NCBI RefSeq assembly: GCF_012911845.1
Contig: NZ_JAAXCU010000038.1
Location: 1 to 64,000, forward strand
DNA length: 64,000 bases
Source: Bacillus sp. RO2
Lineage (GTDB): Bacteria > Bacillota > Bacilli > Bacillales > Bacillaceae_I
Reading direction: 5' to 3'
This document shows positions 26,591 to 35,057 of the stretch, piece after piece. Position 1 is the first letter of the stretch. Each line of letters starts with the position of its first letter. Both the position numbers and the translations under genes were made by a program. The notes under the pieces are model-generated. The model saw only the letters and a list, made by a program, of their open reading frames with translations. It did no database searches and was not told the origin of the DNA.

Positions 26591-28093
26591 ATGCTTAAAG
26601 ATGCAATCGTTATAGGAACAGGTTTTGGTGGAATTACTGCAGCGGCTCTTCTTGCAAAAGCTGGGTACGACGTTTTGACCCTTGAAGCTGCAAGTGAGCT
26701 TGGTGGGTGTGCGAGCAAATTTGACCGAGGTGGATATAGGTTCAGTGCTGGTGCGACAGTTGGCATGGGTTTTGAAGAAGGTGGGATGTTAAAGAGACTC
26801 TTTGAAGAGCTAGATGCACCAATTCCTCCGATGAGAAAGCTTAATGAAATAATGAATGTGTATCTTCCTGATCGGACGGTTACATATTTTTCGGAAAAAG
26901 AGAGATGGTTTAAAGAAGTCATGGATAAATTTGAGTGCGATCAAGACCGTATCCATGCTTTTTTTGAAGAAGTATTTACGGTAGCCGAGATATTGCAGAA
27001 ATTTGTAGAGAAACGGGCTATCTTTCCACCAGTCACTGTCTCAGAATTTTTTGTGTTATTAAGCAGTTTGGATGTAAAATTTCTAGGTTTGGCCCCATAT
27101 TTAACTCAATCAGTTCAAGACCGGCTATCCAAATACGGTTTAACTAAAAACAATCCTTTTATGACGTTTATCAATGGTCAGCTAATGGATAGTGTTCAGA
27201 CCACTGCAACATCAAGTCCTTCTTTGTTAGGTTATATGGCATTAAGTATTTTTCATAAGGGTGCATTTTACGTGGAGGGCGGCCTTGCTTCTATCATCCA
27301 TGCCTTAGCGGAAAACTATCGAACTTCTGGTGGGGAACTGCGCCTACGTCACAAAGTTGTCAGTATAGCCAAACAGGGAGAAGTATGGACAGTTATGACA
27401 AAACGTGGTCAGGTGTTCAAAACAAAGCAGGTGATTATGAATGCTCCGATCCATAATGCATTTTCGTTGTTGGAGCCAGAATTGCTTAATGATTTACCTA
27501 TAAAAGAAGAGAAAGAAAAACAAAAAAATGCTTGGGGCGCTTTTACGCTTTATATTGGGGCAGAACCCTCATTTTTGGTACCTGAAACAAGATCCATTCC
27601 TTTTCACCAATTCATCTCTTCCTATGAATCCCCTTTATCAGAAGGGAATCAATTTTTGTTTTCGATGTCACAAGAAGGTGATACAAAGTTCGCGCCAATG
27701 GGAAAAAGATCCATCACTATCTCTACTCATACAAATGTGGACAAATGGTGGGACAGGGAAAAGTACGAAAGTAGAAAAGAAGAATACATGGAGAAGATTA
27801 TTGAATCTATTGATAAGAAGTTCTCGAGTTTCTCTTCTAAAATTAATATTAAGATGGCGGGAACTCCTGTTACTTTTAAGCGCTATACCCAACGAGCAGA
27901 TGGAAAGGTAGGAGGTTATATACCTTCGGGTAAGTATAGTTTATTGAAAAGTTACTCTCCAAACTCTCGCGTGGATGGGCTATGGTTTTGTGGAGATACC
28001 GTTTTTCCAGGAGCAGGATCATTAGGAAGCAGCTTGAGCGGCTGGATGGTGGCTGATGCAATAAGAGGAAAGCACCCAAGTAATGGCATGTAA
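26591..28093 (+). CDS. FAD-dependent phytoene desaturase-like oxidoreductase
   Basis: A 500-residue flavoprotein of the CrtI/CrtN/carotenoid-isomerase family. The FAD-binding motif IVIGTGFGGITAAALLAKAG starts at residue 6, followed by ELGGCASKFDRGGYRFSAGA; the C-terminal FAD contact reads WFCGDTVFPGAGSLGSSLSG. No carotenoid genes surround it, so a role in pigment synthesis cannot be assumed; saturation or isomerisation of another polyprenoid or fatty substrate is possible. AAGGGAG precedes the ATG. The terminator stem overlaps its 3' end. Confidence 0.85.
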   Translation: MLKDAIVIGTGFGGITAAALLAKAGYDVLTLEAASELGGCASKFDRGGYRFSAGATVGMGFEEGGMLKRLFEELDAPIPPMRKLNEIMNVYLPDRTVTYFSEKERWFKEVMDKFECDQDRIHAFFEEVFTVAEILQKFVEKRAIFPPVTVSEFFVLLSSLDVKFLGLAPYLTQSVQDRLSKYGLTKNNPFMTFINGQLMDSVQTTATSSPSLLGYMALSIFHKGAFYVEGGLASIIHALAENYRTSGGELRLRHKVVSIAKQGEVWTVMTKRGQVFKTKQVIMNAPIHNAFSLLEPELLNDLPIKEEKEKQKNAWGAFTLYIGAEPSFLVPETRSIPFHQFISSYESPLSEGNQFLFSMSQEGDTKFAPMGKRSITISTHTNVDKWWDREKYESRKEEYMEKIIESIDKKFSSFSSKINIKMAGTPVTFKRYTQRADGKVGGYIPSGKYSLLKSYSPNSRVDGLWFCGDTVFPGAGSLGSSLSGWMVADAIRGKHPSNGM

Positions 28094-28119
28094 TCTCGCC
28101 TTTAGGGTGCTTTTCTTTA
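28069..28119 (+). terminator. Terminator overlapping the end of the oxidoreductase gene
   Basis: AAAGCACCC (28069-28077, inside the coding region) pairs with GGGTGCTTTT (28105-28114), followed by CTTTATT. The long loop includes the stop codon. Confidence 0.65.
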
Positions 28120-28180
28120 TTATCTATGGGAGAACGGAGGTCATCTTGCTATGACTCCCTACGACAACAATTAATATCAA

Positions 28181-28714
28181 ACATTGTCCTCATAGTAGAG
28201 CAATGACGCCCGGAGGAGGTGAAAACCTCTGAACATTGTCCTCATAGAGTTGCAATGACTCCCAGAGGAGGTGAAAATTCGTGAACATTGTCCTCATAGG
28301 CTTGCAATGACTCCCAGAGGAGGTGAAAACCAGAGAATATTGTCCTCATAGGCTTGCAATGACTCCCAGAGGAGGTGAAAACCAGAGAATATTGTCCTCA
28401 TAGAGTTGCAATGACTCCCAGAGGAGGTGAAAATTCGTGAACATTGTCCTCATAGAGTTGCAATGACGCCCGGAGGAGGTGAAAACCAGAGAACATTGTT
28501 CTCATAGAGTTGCAATGCCGCCCATAGGAGGTGAAAACCTCTGAACATTGTCCTCATAAGAGAGCAATGACTCCCAGAGGAGGTGAAAACCCGAGAACAT
28601 TGTCCTCATAGAAGAGCAATGACGCCCGGAGAAAGAGGAAACCAGTAAACATTGTCCTCGTAGGAGAGCAATGACTCCCGATGGAAGTGAAAGCCCCCAA
28701 ACATTGTCCTCATA
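28181..28714. repeat. 52-bp tandem repeat array 2 (eleven cores)
   Basis: ACATTGTCCTCATA-type cores start at 28181, 28233, 28285, 28337, 28389, 28441, 28493, 28545, 28597, 28649 and 28701, an exact 52-bp period. Each unit continues with GCAATGAC(T/G)CCC, then GAGGAGGTGAAAAC. Three blocks (TGTCCTCATAG, ATGAC with CC, AAAAC) lie at the same unit positions as in array 1. The AGGAGGTG words look like ribosome sites, but the 52-bp period prevents a continuous frame. It fills the gap between the oxidoreductase terminator and chrA. Confidence 0.95.
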
Positions 28715-28746
28715 GGTAAAACTACATGCATCTAACATTCCATTAA

Positions 28747-29934
28747 TTAAACAAACAACCCCATCAATGTTCCTCCAATGGCACCTGTTAATACAATCAC
28801 CCAAGGTGGAAGCTTCCAGTAGACAAGCATGCTGAACAAAATAGCTGCAAAAGCAAAATCAATTGGAGCTAAAATTGAGCTAGTCCAAATGGGAAAGTAG
28901 AAAGCAGAAATCAAAATTCCAACAACCGCAGCATTCACTCCCATTAATGCTGCTTTCACTTTGGAATTACGACGTAACGAATCCCAAAATGGCAATGTAC
29001 CAAGAATTAAAAGAAAGGCAGGAAGGAAGATAGCAAATGTTGCTAACAGTCCGCCCTTCCAGCCGTCAATGACAGCACCGATATATGCTGCGAATGTAAA
29101 TAACGGGCCAGGGACTGCCTGTGCAGCACCATATCCAGCAAGAAATGCTTCTTCACTAATCCAGCCAGTTGGCACGAATTCTCGTTCTAGTAAAGGAAGA
29201 ACAACATGCCCTCCACCGAATACTAAGGATCCAGAACGATAGAAGCTATCAAACAGAGCAACCCAATTTAATGAAGTTGCTTCTCTTAAAATGGGTAACA
29301 AGATAAGTAGTCCGAAGAATAGTGATAAACAAATTACTGCTAAACGTTTGGAAATCGGAAACGCCAAACGAGAGTCGTCCTCAGTGATATTTTGTTTAAA
29401 TAAAATAAATCCAATGATAGCGGCAATGATGATAACTCCGACTTGGGAGAATGCAGTTTGCCACAATAACGTAACAACTAGTGCAAATAACGCTATAGCT
29501 TTTCTTTTCAAATCTGGGGTAAGGTTGTTTGCCATCCCTAATATGGCATGAGCGACAACAGCAACCGCGACAATCTTCAGTCCATGAATCCATCCTGCAT
29601 TACCTACATCAAACCCCTGAAGGATGATAGCGAATATAATTAATGCTAAGACTGATGGTAACGTAAATCCTAAAAAGGAAACAATGCCACCAAGAACTCC
29701 TGCACGCATCACGCCAATTCCTATTCCAACCTGACTGCTCGCAGGTCCTGGCAAGAACTGACATAAGGCTACAAGGTCAGCATAACTTTTTTCATCCAGC
29801 CATTTCCTGCGGCGTACATATTCATTATGGAAGTAACCGAGATGGGCTACTGGTCCACCGAAAGAAGTTAGACCTAGTCTTGTTGATACAATTAAGATTT
29901 CTATTAATGACAGTAATTTGTTAGGTTTCGTCAT
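28747..29934 (-). CDS. chrA: Chromate transporter ChrA, two-domain type
   Basis: Exports chromate (CHR family). The 395-residue protein has two homologous halves, each with the family signature: TRLGLTSFGGPVAHLGYF with CQFLPGPASSQVGIGIG in the first, and FYRSGSLVFGGGHVVLPLL with AAQAVPGPLFTFAAYIG in the second. ATG 29934 is chosen because AAGGTGATC precedes it; an earlier ATG at 29970 lies within padR and lacks a ribosome site. It overlaps the 3' end of padR by 14 bases, so the pair is translationally coupled. Confidence 0.93.
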   Translation of the reverse strand: MTKPNKLLSLIEILIVSTRLGLTSFGGPVAHLGYFHNEYVRRRKWLDEKSYADLVALCQFLPGPASSQVGIGIGVMRAGVLGGIVSFLGFTLPSVLALIIFAIILQGFDVGNAGWIHGLKIVAVAVVAHAILGMANNLTPDLKRKAIALFALVVTLLWQTAFSQVGVIIIAAIIGFILFKQNITEDDSRLAFPISKRLAVICLSLFFGLLILLPILREATSLNWVALFDSFYRSGSLVFGGGHVVLPLLEREFVPTGWISEEAFLAGYGAAQAVPGPLFTFAAYIGAVIDGWKGGLLATFAIFLPAFLLILGTLPFWDSLRRNSKVKAALMGVNAAVVGILISAFYFPIWTSSILAPIDFAFAAILFSMLVYWKLPPWVIVLTGAIGGTLMGLFV

Positions 29935-30250
29935 GTTGATCACCTTCTTTAATTTCTTTAAAAAGTTCATAAGCTTTGTTTCTTGCTTCTTTTAATAGGA
30001 GATTTCCTTTTTCTGTAGTGGTATAGTTTTTTCGGATTTTCCCCTCTACATTTAGGTCCTCCCTATGCAAAAGGCCGTCCTTTTCCATCGTGTGCAAGAT
30101 AGGATACAATGTTCCAGCACTTATGGAGTATCCATGTTCCCTTAATTCTTCTAGCATCCAGGCGCCATAAACAGGATGTACTTTTGCATGATGAAGAATA
30201 TGAATCTGAATAAAACCAAGGAACAGTTTTCTAAGTACTCTTTCTTCCAA
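29921..30250 (-). CDS. PadR-family regulator of chrA
   Basis: A 109-residue regulator. The winged-helix signature VYGAWMLEELREHGYSISAG followed by TLYPILHTMEKDGLL and a C-terminal helix are typical of small PadR proteins. It starts at TTG 30250 behind AAAGGAGG. It precedes chrA with a 14-base overlap; PadR-type genes next to chrA (chrI) are known in other Bacillus. A palindrome over the transcription start upstream is its likely operator, and chromate or oxidative stress the likely signal. Confidence 0.9.
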   Translation of the reverse strand: MEERVLRKLFLGFIQIHILHHAKVHPVYGAWMLEELREHGYSISAGTLYPILHTMEKDGLLHREDLNVEGKIRKNYTTTEKGNLLLKEARNKAYELFKEIKEGDQHDET

Positions 30251-30304
30251 ATTATGTCCTCCTTTGTTGTAGGATAGAAGGAGCTTTCAAGTTCACGAAA
30301 ACCG

Positions 30305-30351
30305 ATATCGATTTTCGATATTACTATATCACATTTTTTATTATGTCCCAA
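30305..30351 (-). promoter_or_regulatory. padR-chrA promoter with palindromic operator
   Basis: On the minus strand -35 TTGGGA (30346-30351) and -10 TATAGT (30323-30328) are 17 bases apart. Directly downstream lies ATATCGA-AAA-TCGATAT (30305-30321), a perfect 7-bp inverted repeat covering the expected start site. Confidence 0.75.
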
Positions 30352-30397
30352 TACGTACTGAAAAACTTTTCACAACCTTTACAAACTCTTAGAAAAG

Positions 30398-30426
30398 TTG
30401 ACGTTCTCTACGTGATGGGCTAATAT
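30398..30426 (+). promoter_or_regulatory. Promoter of the Mn riboswitch transcript
   Basis: -35 TTGACG (30398-30403), 17-base spacer and -10 TAATAT (30421-30426), about 20 bp before the aptamer. Confidence 0.75.
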
Positions 30427-30448
30427 AATAGTAACAAAATTACGTTAT

Positions 30449-30614
30449 CCCAAAGGGGAGTAGCTTTTTCAGCAAAGTCGTCATTACGGGACATGATGTC
30501 CTCGGCTTTGTTGGCAACAATGCGTTGTTAGCGAGACCTTTGTCAGCTTCATTAGTCTGGCAAAGGTCTGTTGTATAGAGGGACCTTTCGCCAATATGGT
30601 GAAGGGTCTTTTTC
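30449..30614 (+). ncRNA. yybP-ykoY (Mn2+) riboswitch with terminator
   Basis: The hallmark CCAAAGGGGAGTAGC opens the aptamer, followed by a long variable stem, GGCTTTGTTGGCAACA, GCGAGACCTTTG and the closing GGCAAAGGTCTGT, the known order of this Mn2+-sensing RNA. A terminator, GACCTTTCGCC facing GGTGAAGGGTC with TTTTT (30582-30614), forms the expression platform. Mn2+ would stabilise the aptamer and permit readthrough. The genes below it are not the usual Mn exporters. Confidence 0.92.
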
Positions 30615-30642
30615 ATTGGTATAAAATTAGGAGGTCATAACT

Positions 30643-30753
30643 ATGATTAAAAAATTATTTAAAGCTTTTATTTTGAAAGAAGGTGTAAAGATTGCGAAAA
30701 AGAAAGTCTTGCCAGTGGTAATGAAAGAAGTAAAAAAACGAATGAAGAAATAG
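30643..30753 (+). CDS. Small basic peptide under the Mn riboswitch, 36 aa
   Basis: A perfect AGGAGG (30629-30634) sits eight bases before ATG. The peptide starts MIKKLFKAFILKEG and has 14 lysine or arginine residues, with an amphipathic-helix pattern and no acidic cluster. It is the first gene after the riboswitch and lies 11 bases before the lipoprotein gene, which has its own AGGAGG. The identity is unknown; a membrane-surface or RNA-binding helix, or simply a leader peptide, are possibilities. Confidence 0.75.
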   Translation: MIKKLFKAFILKEGVKIAKKKVLPVVMKEVKKRMKK

Positions 30754-30764
30754 GAGGGATTTTT

Positions 30765-31202
30765 ATGCGTAAAGCTATCCTGACATTTGTGTTATTATCA
30801 TCTATTCTATTAAGTGGTTGTTCTGTTTTGGATGAAGTCAATAGTTCATTGGAATATGTCAATGAAGCTACAGAGCATATTAATACTTGGAAGGATTTTG
30901 GAGAGGCAGCACCTCAAATGATCCAAGATGCAGCTACAGATCCCAATGCTAAGGAAGAATTGGAAACAAGACTAAATGAAATGCTGGTTGAAATAGATGA
31001 GTTTAATAATACGGAGGCTCCAGCTATCGCAGAAAGTGTTCATCAGCAGATTGTAGATAAAAATAAAGAACTTCAAGGTGTAATGGAAAACGCAATGGTA
31101 GATGGGGAAGTGGCACTTGAGAAGCTGCAAGATTCAGAGCTTTTCACATTAATTGATGAAGTGACAACAATGATGAACCTCTTGGAGGATTTAGGATCTT
31201 AA
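30765..31202 (+). CDS. Helical lipoprotein (DUF6376-like)
   Basis: A 145-residue lipoprotein. Signal peptide and lipobox LLSGC place the lipidated Cys at residue 19. The mature part is acidic and almost entirely helical (long runs such as SSLEYVNEATEHINTW and MVDGEVALEKLQDSE), with no cysteine or histidine cluster. It resembles the Bacillus DUF6376 lipoproteins. It belongs to the Mn-riboswitch transcript with the 36-aa peptide and probably the kinase-like gene. Confidence 0.85.
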   Translation: MRKAILTFVLLSSILLSGCSVLDEVNSSLEYVNEATEHINTWKDFGEAAPQMIQDAATDPNAKEELETRLNEMLVEIDEFNNTEAPAIAESVHQQIVDKNKELQGVMENAMVDGEVALEKLQDSELFTLIDEVTTMMNLLEDLGS

Positions 31203-31229
31203 TGTATCTAGGAGAGTAGGGGATGCCAG

Positions 31230-31871
31230 ATGAGGGGAACTACAGAAATGGACATAGCTTATCATCAACTTGCAGAGTCTGTTGTTTTTAAGCGAACTCA
31301 TAAAAACGTTGAAGTTGATTTTTATAACGATCAGCAGCTTACTATAGCCGGGTCTGGTAGAAGTGCATATGTTTTTAAACTTAAGAATACGAATAAAGTG
31401 CTAAAAGTGTTCTATCCCCCTTTTGAACATCTAGCGAAAAGAGAAGCGATAATATACGATAAGCTAAAGGGAATCCCTTTCTTTCCTGTGATGCATGACT
31501 CTGGGCAGAATTATATTGTCATTGACTTTATAGAAGGATCTACTCTGTTTGAATGCTTGGTAATGGGAAAGCATATTGAGGAGAATGTGTTGGAGGAAGT
31601 AGATCATGCAATTTTGCTAGCGAAAAATAGAGGGTTAAATCCATCCGACATCCATCTTCATAATATACTTATTACCACGGATGGACAGGTAAAGCTTATT
31701 GATGTGGTGCGTTTTGAACAGGATAAACATTGTACTCAATGGGATGATTTAAAGAGAGGTTATCACAAATTTTATAAAAAGAGGATATTTCCAAAAAAAT
31801 TACCTTCTAAATTTTTATTGTTGATTGCCTATTTTTATAAAAGAGACCTCTTGAATAGATTTGTCACGTAA
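31230..31871 (+). CDS. Protein-kinase-like protein, YrzF type
   Basis: A 213-residue eukaryotic-like kinase fold without C-lobe extensions. The nucleotide loop is GSGRSAYVFKL (about 43-53), the putative ATP-binding lysine is in VLKVFYP, the catalytic loop reads NPSDIHLHNILI (D-x-H-x-x-N) and the metal site is LIDVVRF, where DFG is replaced by DVV. The minimal size recalls the YrzF/RIO-like group. It starts 27 bases after the lipoprotein gene with no terminator between, so it probably shares the Mn-controlled mRNA; kinases of this type often use Mn2+. ATG 31248 is an alternative start. Confidence 0.8.
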   Translation: MRGTTEMDIAYHQLAESVVFKRTHKNVEVDFYNDQQLTIAGSGRSAYVFKLKNTNKVLKVFYPPFEHLAKREAIIYDKLKGIPFFPVMHDSGQNYIVIDFIEGSTLFECLVMGKHIEENVLEEVDHAILLAKNRGLNPSDIHLHNILITTDGQVKLIDVVRFEQDKHCTQWDDLKRGYHKFYKKRIFPKKLPSKFLLLIAYFYKRDLLNRFVT

Positions 31872-31872
31872 G

Positions 31873-31915
31873 TAGGGCCGCTCCTGGTGAAATAGGAAGG
31901 GCTCTTTTTTTTGTT
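31873..31915 (+). terminator. Terminator after the kinase-like gene
   Basis: An imperfect stem (AGGGCCGCTCCT facing AGGAAGGGCTCT) is followed by eight T residues. Confidence 0.75.
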
Positions 31916-31982
31916 TAAACTGCGATAAAATGAAAAAAGATTCGTCTAAACAAATAGAGACTGCAACAAACGGGGGAAAAGG

Positions 31983-32507
31983 ATGTCCAATAAACAAGTC
32001 ATTTCGGAATGGTTTTATTTATATAGTGATGATATTTATCAATTCCTATTGTACCGATTGAATTCCAAACATCATGATGTAGAGGATTTAGTACAGGAAG
32101 TGTTTATACGTGCACTCAATAGCCTAAATCGTTATAAGGGAGAAGCTTCCCCTAAAACATGGCTTTATAGCATTGCTAGAAACATTGCAATTGATGCCCA
32201 TCGAAAAAATAAGCGGGATAAATGGAAATGGTTGTTACAGCTTGAAAGCGGTACAGTTCCTGAGAGCACCGAAAAAGATACACCAGAACACTTATACTTT
32301 GTCACAGAAGAGCAGAGGGAATTATTAAACGCGATTAGGAGTTTAAAAGAATCCTATCAGGAAGTATTAATTATGAGGAGCATTAAAGAGTTATCTGTGC
32401 AAGAAACCGCAGCAGCTATGGGATGGACCGAAAATAAAGTACGGTCCACGCTTCATCGTGCAAAATCGGCCCTGCAAAAAAAGTTGGGAGGGAATGTAGT
32501 TGAGTAA
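31983..32507 (+). CDS. ECF-type RNA polymerase sigma factor
   Basis: A 174-residue sigma-70-family protein with only regions 2 and 4. Region 2 is seen in DIYQFLLYRLNSKHHDVEDL, then QEVFIRAL and SPKTWLYSIARNIAIDAHRK; region 4 in ESYQEVLIMRSIKELSVQET followed by AAAMGWTENKVRSTLHRA. The length is standard. Its 3' end overlaps the next gene by eight bases, which encodes a membrane protein expected to hold the sigma factor inactive. The paralogue cannot be named safely. Confidence 0.92.
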   Translation: MSNKQVISEWFYLYSDDIYQFLLYRLNSKHHDVEDLVQEVFIRALNSLNRYKGEASPKTWLYSIARNIAIDAHRKNKRDKWKWLLQLESGTVPESTEKDTPEHLYFVTEEQRELLNAIRSLKESYQEVLIMRSIKELSVQETAAAMGWTENKVRSTLHRAKSALQKKLGGNVVE

Positions 32508-33741
32508 AGAATTGGATAAAAAGCTTCAAACATTGCCCAAGCCAAAACTAAAGGAAGTAACAAAAGATGAGATACATCAAGCCATTATGAAACATGAGGA
32601 GGATACGACGCATGTAGGTTGGTTGCCAAAAATAAGATCTGCAGCATTATTCACGGTCAGTGTCGTCGCTTTAGCTTTATTTTCATTTATCCTCTTTACG
32701 GGTAGCGAGGGTGAAACTCCAAGATCCTCTGCGCCGGAGGAAGAAAAGAGTTATGAGAATTATATTGCTTATCTAAAGTCTATTGAGGTCCATGATCAAA
32801 TAGATGCTGACAGAGCATATATTGGCAACCCTGGTGCGCTCGGACAATATCACGGTCAAGTTTTGCCCGGAAAATACTATGCGAATGGAATGGAACTTCA
32901 AACAAATGAAGAGCAGCCTATGGGAATCCACATGCACTATAAAGTGACAGAAGAGACGTCCGCTAAAGGATTTGATAAAGAAGTATTTCATGTTTCCAAC
33001 CTTCCTTGGACTATCATATTCAATGCAACGACTTACTTTACATTCTTCCAAAATGGAGAATATGTTACCTTTGATATTGATTATTATGGCGAAGATAGAA
33101 AGTATACATTAACTAGACAGCAGATTGAAGACTTATATGAACGTGACGTAAAGGATTATGTAGATGACCAAGAATTATGGAATGAGGAAGTTATGGAAAA
33201 CACACTCCAAAATGAAAAAAAGGTACAAGAATTTATGGAGAGAATTAGGGTTGCTAATACAGGATCGAGAGAACCTAAAGATATGGTGACGACTTCCAAA
33301 AATTATATACAAGTGAATGGGAAAAGTTATCTTGTTCCTTCTGACATGCACAAGGGATCTTTAAAGGCGGAAGGAAAAGAAGAAGTCTACACTTTCGCAG
33401 ATATGTTATATGAGTTTTACGATAAAGGGTGGGGGAAGCAGGTGCATGTTGCCAGAAGCTTTAATGTGTGGGAAACCATTAAAGTTAGCGGGGAACTCCA
33501 AACTATTGCATATGATGAGACAACGAAACAATCGACCCTTAGCTTTGCTCCACAGCAATCGCATAGTATGGTTTTTGACGGTGATCTCACTACTGTATAC
33601 GAACCTGGGGATGTATTAATATTTGAATTTCAATTTGTTCCACTAATAGATGAGACTTATGAGTTTGTTCAATTAGATTATGATGCCGCACTTGCATCCG
33701 GGCAAGAATTAGATATAAATGAATATTTACTAGGTGAATAA
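32500..33741 (+). CDS. Membrane anti-sigma factor with large extracellular domain
   Basis: A 413-residue single-pass membrane protein starting at TTG inside the sigma gene, with GGGAGGG upstream. The cytosolic N-terminus (about 1-45) would bind the sigma factor; the membrane helix is AALFTVSVVALALFSFILF (about 50-68); the rest, about 340 residues, lies outside. The outer part contains mixed beta strands and no recognised enzyme motif. The overlap and order argue strongly for an anti-sigma factor; the size of the sensor domain is unusual for the class. Confidence 0.8.
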   Translation: MSKELDKKLQTLPKPKLKEVTKDEIHQAIMKHEEDTTHVGWLPKIRSAALFTVSVVALALFSFILFTGSEGETPRSSAPEEEKSYENYIAYLKSIEVHDQIDADRAYIGNPGALGQYHGQVLPGKYYANGMELQTNEEQPMGIHMHYKVTEETSAKGFDKEVFHVSNLPWTIIFNATTYFTFFQNGEYVTFDIDYYGEDRKYTLTRQQIEDLYERDVKDYVDDQELWNEEVMENTLQNEKKVQEFMERIRVANTGSREPKDMVTTSKNYIQVNGKSYLVPSDMHKGSLKAEGKEEVYTFADMLYEFYDKGWGKQVHVARSFNVWETIKVSGELQTIAYDETTKQSTLSFAPQQSHSMVFDGDLTTVYEPGDVLIFEFQFVPLIDETYEFVQLDYDAALASGQELDINEYLLGE

Positions 33742-33752
33742 TGAAGTATCAA

Positions 33753-33786
33753 AGAGCGACTGTCTAGGGCAGTTGTTCTTTTTTAT
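33753..33786 (+). terminator. Intrinsic terminator
   Basis: GAGCGACTG-type arm pairs with CAGTTGTTC, followed by TTTTTT. Confidence 0.75.
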
Positions 33787-33926
33787 CAAACAAGATAAAG
33801 AAAGTGGAAACTTGTTATCATTATTGGATGATTTTTCTTTTTGTCCCAAAAACATCTATCTAAATAAAGTATAAAATAGTACAATAGTTGTATAAACTAA
33901 CCATACTATTTTAGGGGGTGTAGTTG

Positions 33927-34076
33927 ATGGAAGGAAAGCCAAACCATTATGATGGCAGTGTCCAGTCCGATTTGAAAGAAAATGTAGCCGATGCTTTGAT
34001 TGAGTCTTTTGTACTGACTGATGATATGAGAAAACATATCGGCGGTAATCCATATATCCTACATAACGAAGAATAA
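33927..34076 (+). CDS. Small acidic protein, 49 aa
   Basis: AGGGGG lies eight bases before ATG, and a terminator follows the stop. The peptide (starting MEGKPNHYDGSVQSDLKENV) is acidic and helical, with no membrane segment, and continues LIESFVLTDDMRKHIGG. I do not recognise it, but the complete set of signals supports a real gene. An open frame on the opposite strand lacks them. Confidence 0.75.
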   Translation: MEGKPNHYDGSVQSDLKENVADALIESFVLTDDMRKHIGGNPYILHNEE

Positions 34077-34088
34077 GAACTTTCTTTA

Positions 34089-34126
34089 AGACCTTTCATG
34101 TGTTGATGATGGGTCTATTTTTTTTG
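34089..34126 (+). terminator. Intrinsic terminator
   Basis: AGACCTTTCATG-type arm faces GATGGGTCT, followed by ATTTTTTTT. Confidence 0.75.
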
Positions 34127-34273
34127 TTAAAAGCAAATTACTTGCAATAAGGATTTATTTTTTATATTATTATCTCGAATTAATAATAATTTAATTCAAG
34201 ATAGTTGGTAAGTTATGGCTTTTGGTAGCAAACTAAAATAAACTACTTCAAACAAAGAGAGGAACGATACAAA

Positions 34274-34909
34274 ATGGCAAAAGTTTTATACATCACGGCA
34301 CATCCACATGATGACACACAATCCTACAGCATGGCAGTAGGGAAAGCATTTATTGATTCTTATAAAGAGGCGAACCCAGCGGATGAAATAGTCCCTGTAG
34401 ATTTATACAAAGAACATATCCCGCATATTGATGCAGATGTATTCAGCGGTTGGGGAAAATTGCAAACAGGTAAAGGATTTGAAGAGCTTTCTGATGAAGA
34501 AAAAGGAAAAGTGAGCCGACTGTCCGAGTTAACAGAGCAGTTTATCGGAGCAGATAAATATGTGTATGTAACACCACTTTGGAACTTCTCCTTTCCACCA
34601 GTAATGAAGGCATATCTTGATTCCGTTTCTGTTGCAGGTAAAACGTTTAAATACACAGCTGAAGGTCCTGTTGGTTTGTTAACAGATAAGAAAGCAATCC
34701 ATATCCAGGCTCGTGGAGGTATATACTCAGAAGGCCCAGCGGCTGGAATGGAAATGGGTCACCGTTACTTGACGGTACTTATGCAATTTTTCGGCGTTCC
34801 ATCTTTTGAAGGTATCTTTGTGGAAGGTCATGCAGCAATGCCTGATAAAGCTGACGAGATTAAAGCGGACGCTATTGCGCGTGCGAAAGATAAAGCACAA
34901 ACATTTTAA
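34274..34909 (+). CDS. azoR: FMN-dependent NADH azoreductase
   Basis: A 211-residue flavodoxin-like enzyme that reduces azo dyes and quinones with NADH and FMN. The N-terminus [20 protein letters not shown] is the family signature; [20 protein letters not shown] (about 96-115) is the FMN site, and [12 protein letters not shown] the third conserved stretch. AGAGAGG precedes the ATG. It is monocistronic, with a strong hairpin behind it. It is unrelated in sequence to the azr product at 14509. Confidence 0.94.
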   Translation: MAKVLYITAHPHDDTQSYSMAVGKAFIDSYKEANPADEIVPVDLYKEHIPHIDADVFSGWGKLQTGKGFEELSDEEKGKVSRLSELTEQFIGADKYVYVTPLWNFSFPPVMKAYLDSVSVAGKTFKYTAEGPVGLLTDKKAIHIQARGGIYSEGPAAGMEMGHRYLTVLMQFFGVPSFEGIFVEGHAAMPDKADEIKADAIARAKDKAQTF

Positions 34910-34914
34910 GTAAT

Positions 34915-34952
34915 TGATGAACCGGGCAGCCACTAGGCTGCCCGGTTCATCA
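34915..34952. terminator. 17-bp perfect hairpin after azoR
   Basis: TGATGAACCGGGCAGCC pairs perfectly with its complement at 34936-34952 around the loop ACTA. No T-run follows, so it may act as an mRNA 3' stabiliser or a bidirectional terminator. Confidence 0.8.
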
Positions 34953-35057
34953 ACCAACTTTAAGATATCCCCATATTAACTCCCCTAACGTTCCTTTCCT
35001 TCCATCAAGTCAAGTGCTATAATGTACCGAAAGAATCTTACATAACATGGAGGCATT

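Noticed and set aside
28502-28804. 100-codon minus-strand frame across array 2
   Set aside because: It runs through the repeat and into chrA in another frame; no ribosome site is present.
33856-34053. 65-codon minus-strand frame
   Set aside because: It lies opposite the 49-codon gene at 33927-34076, which has a proper ribosome site and terminator.
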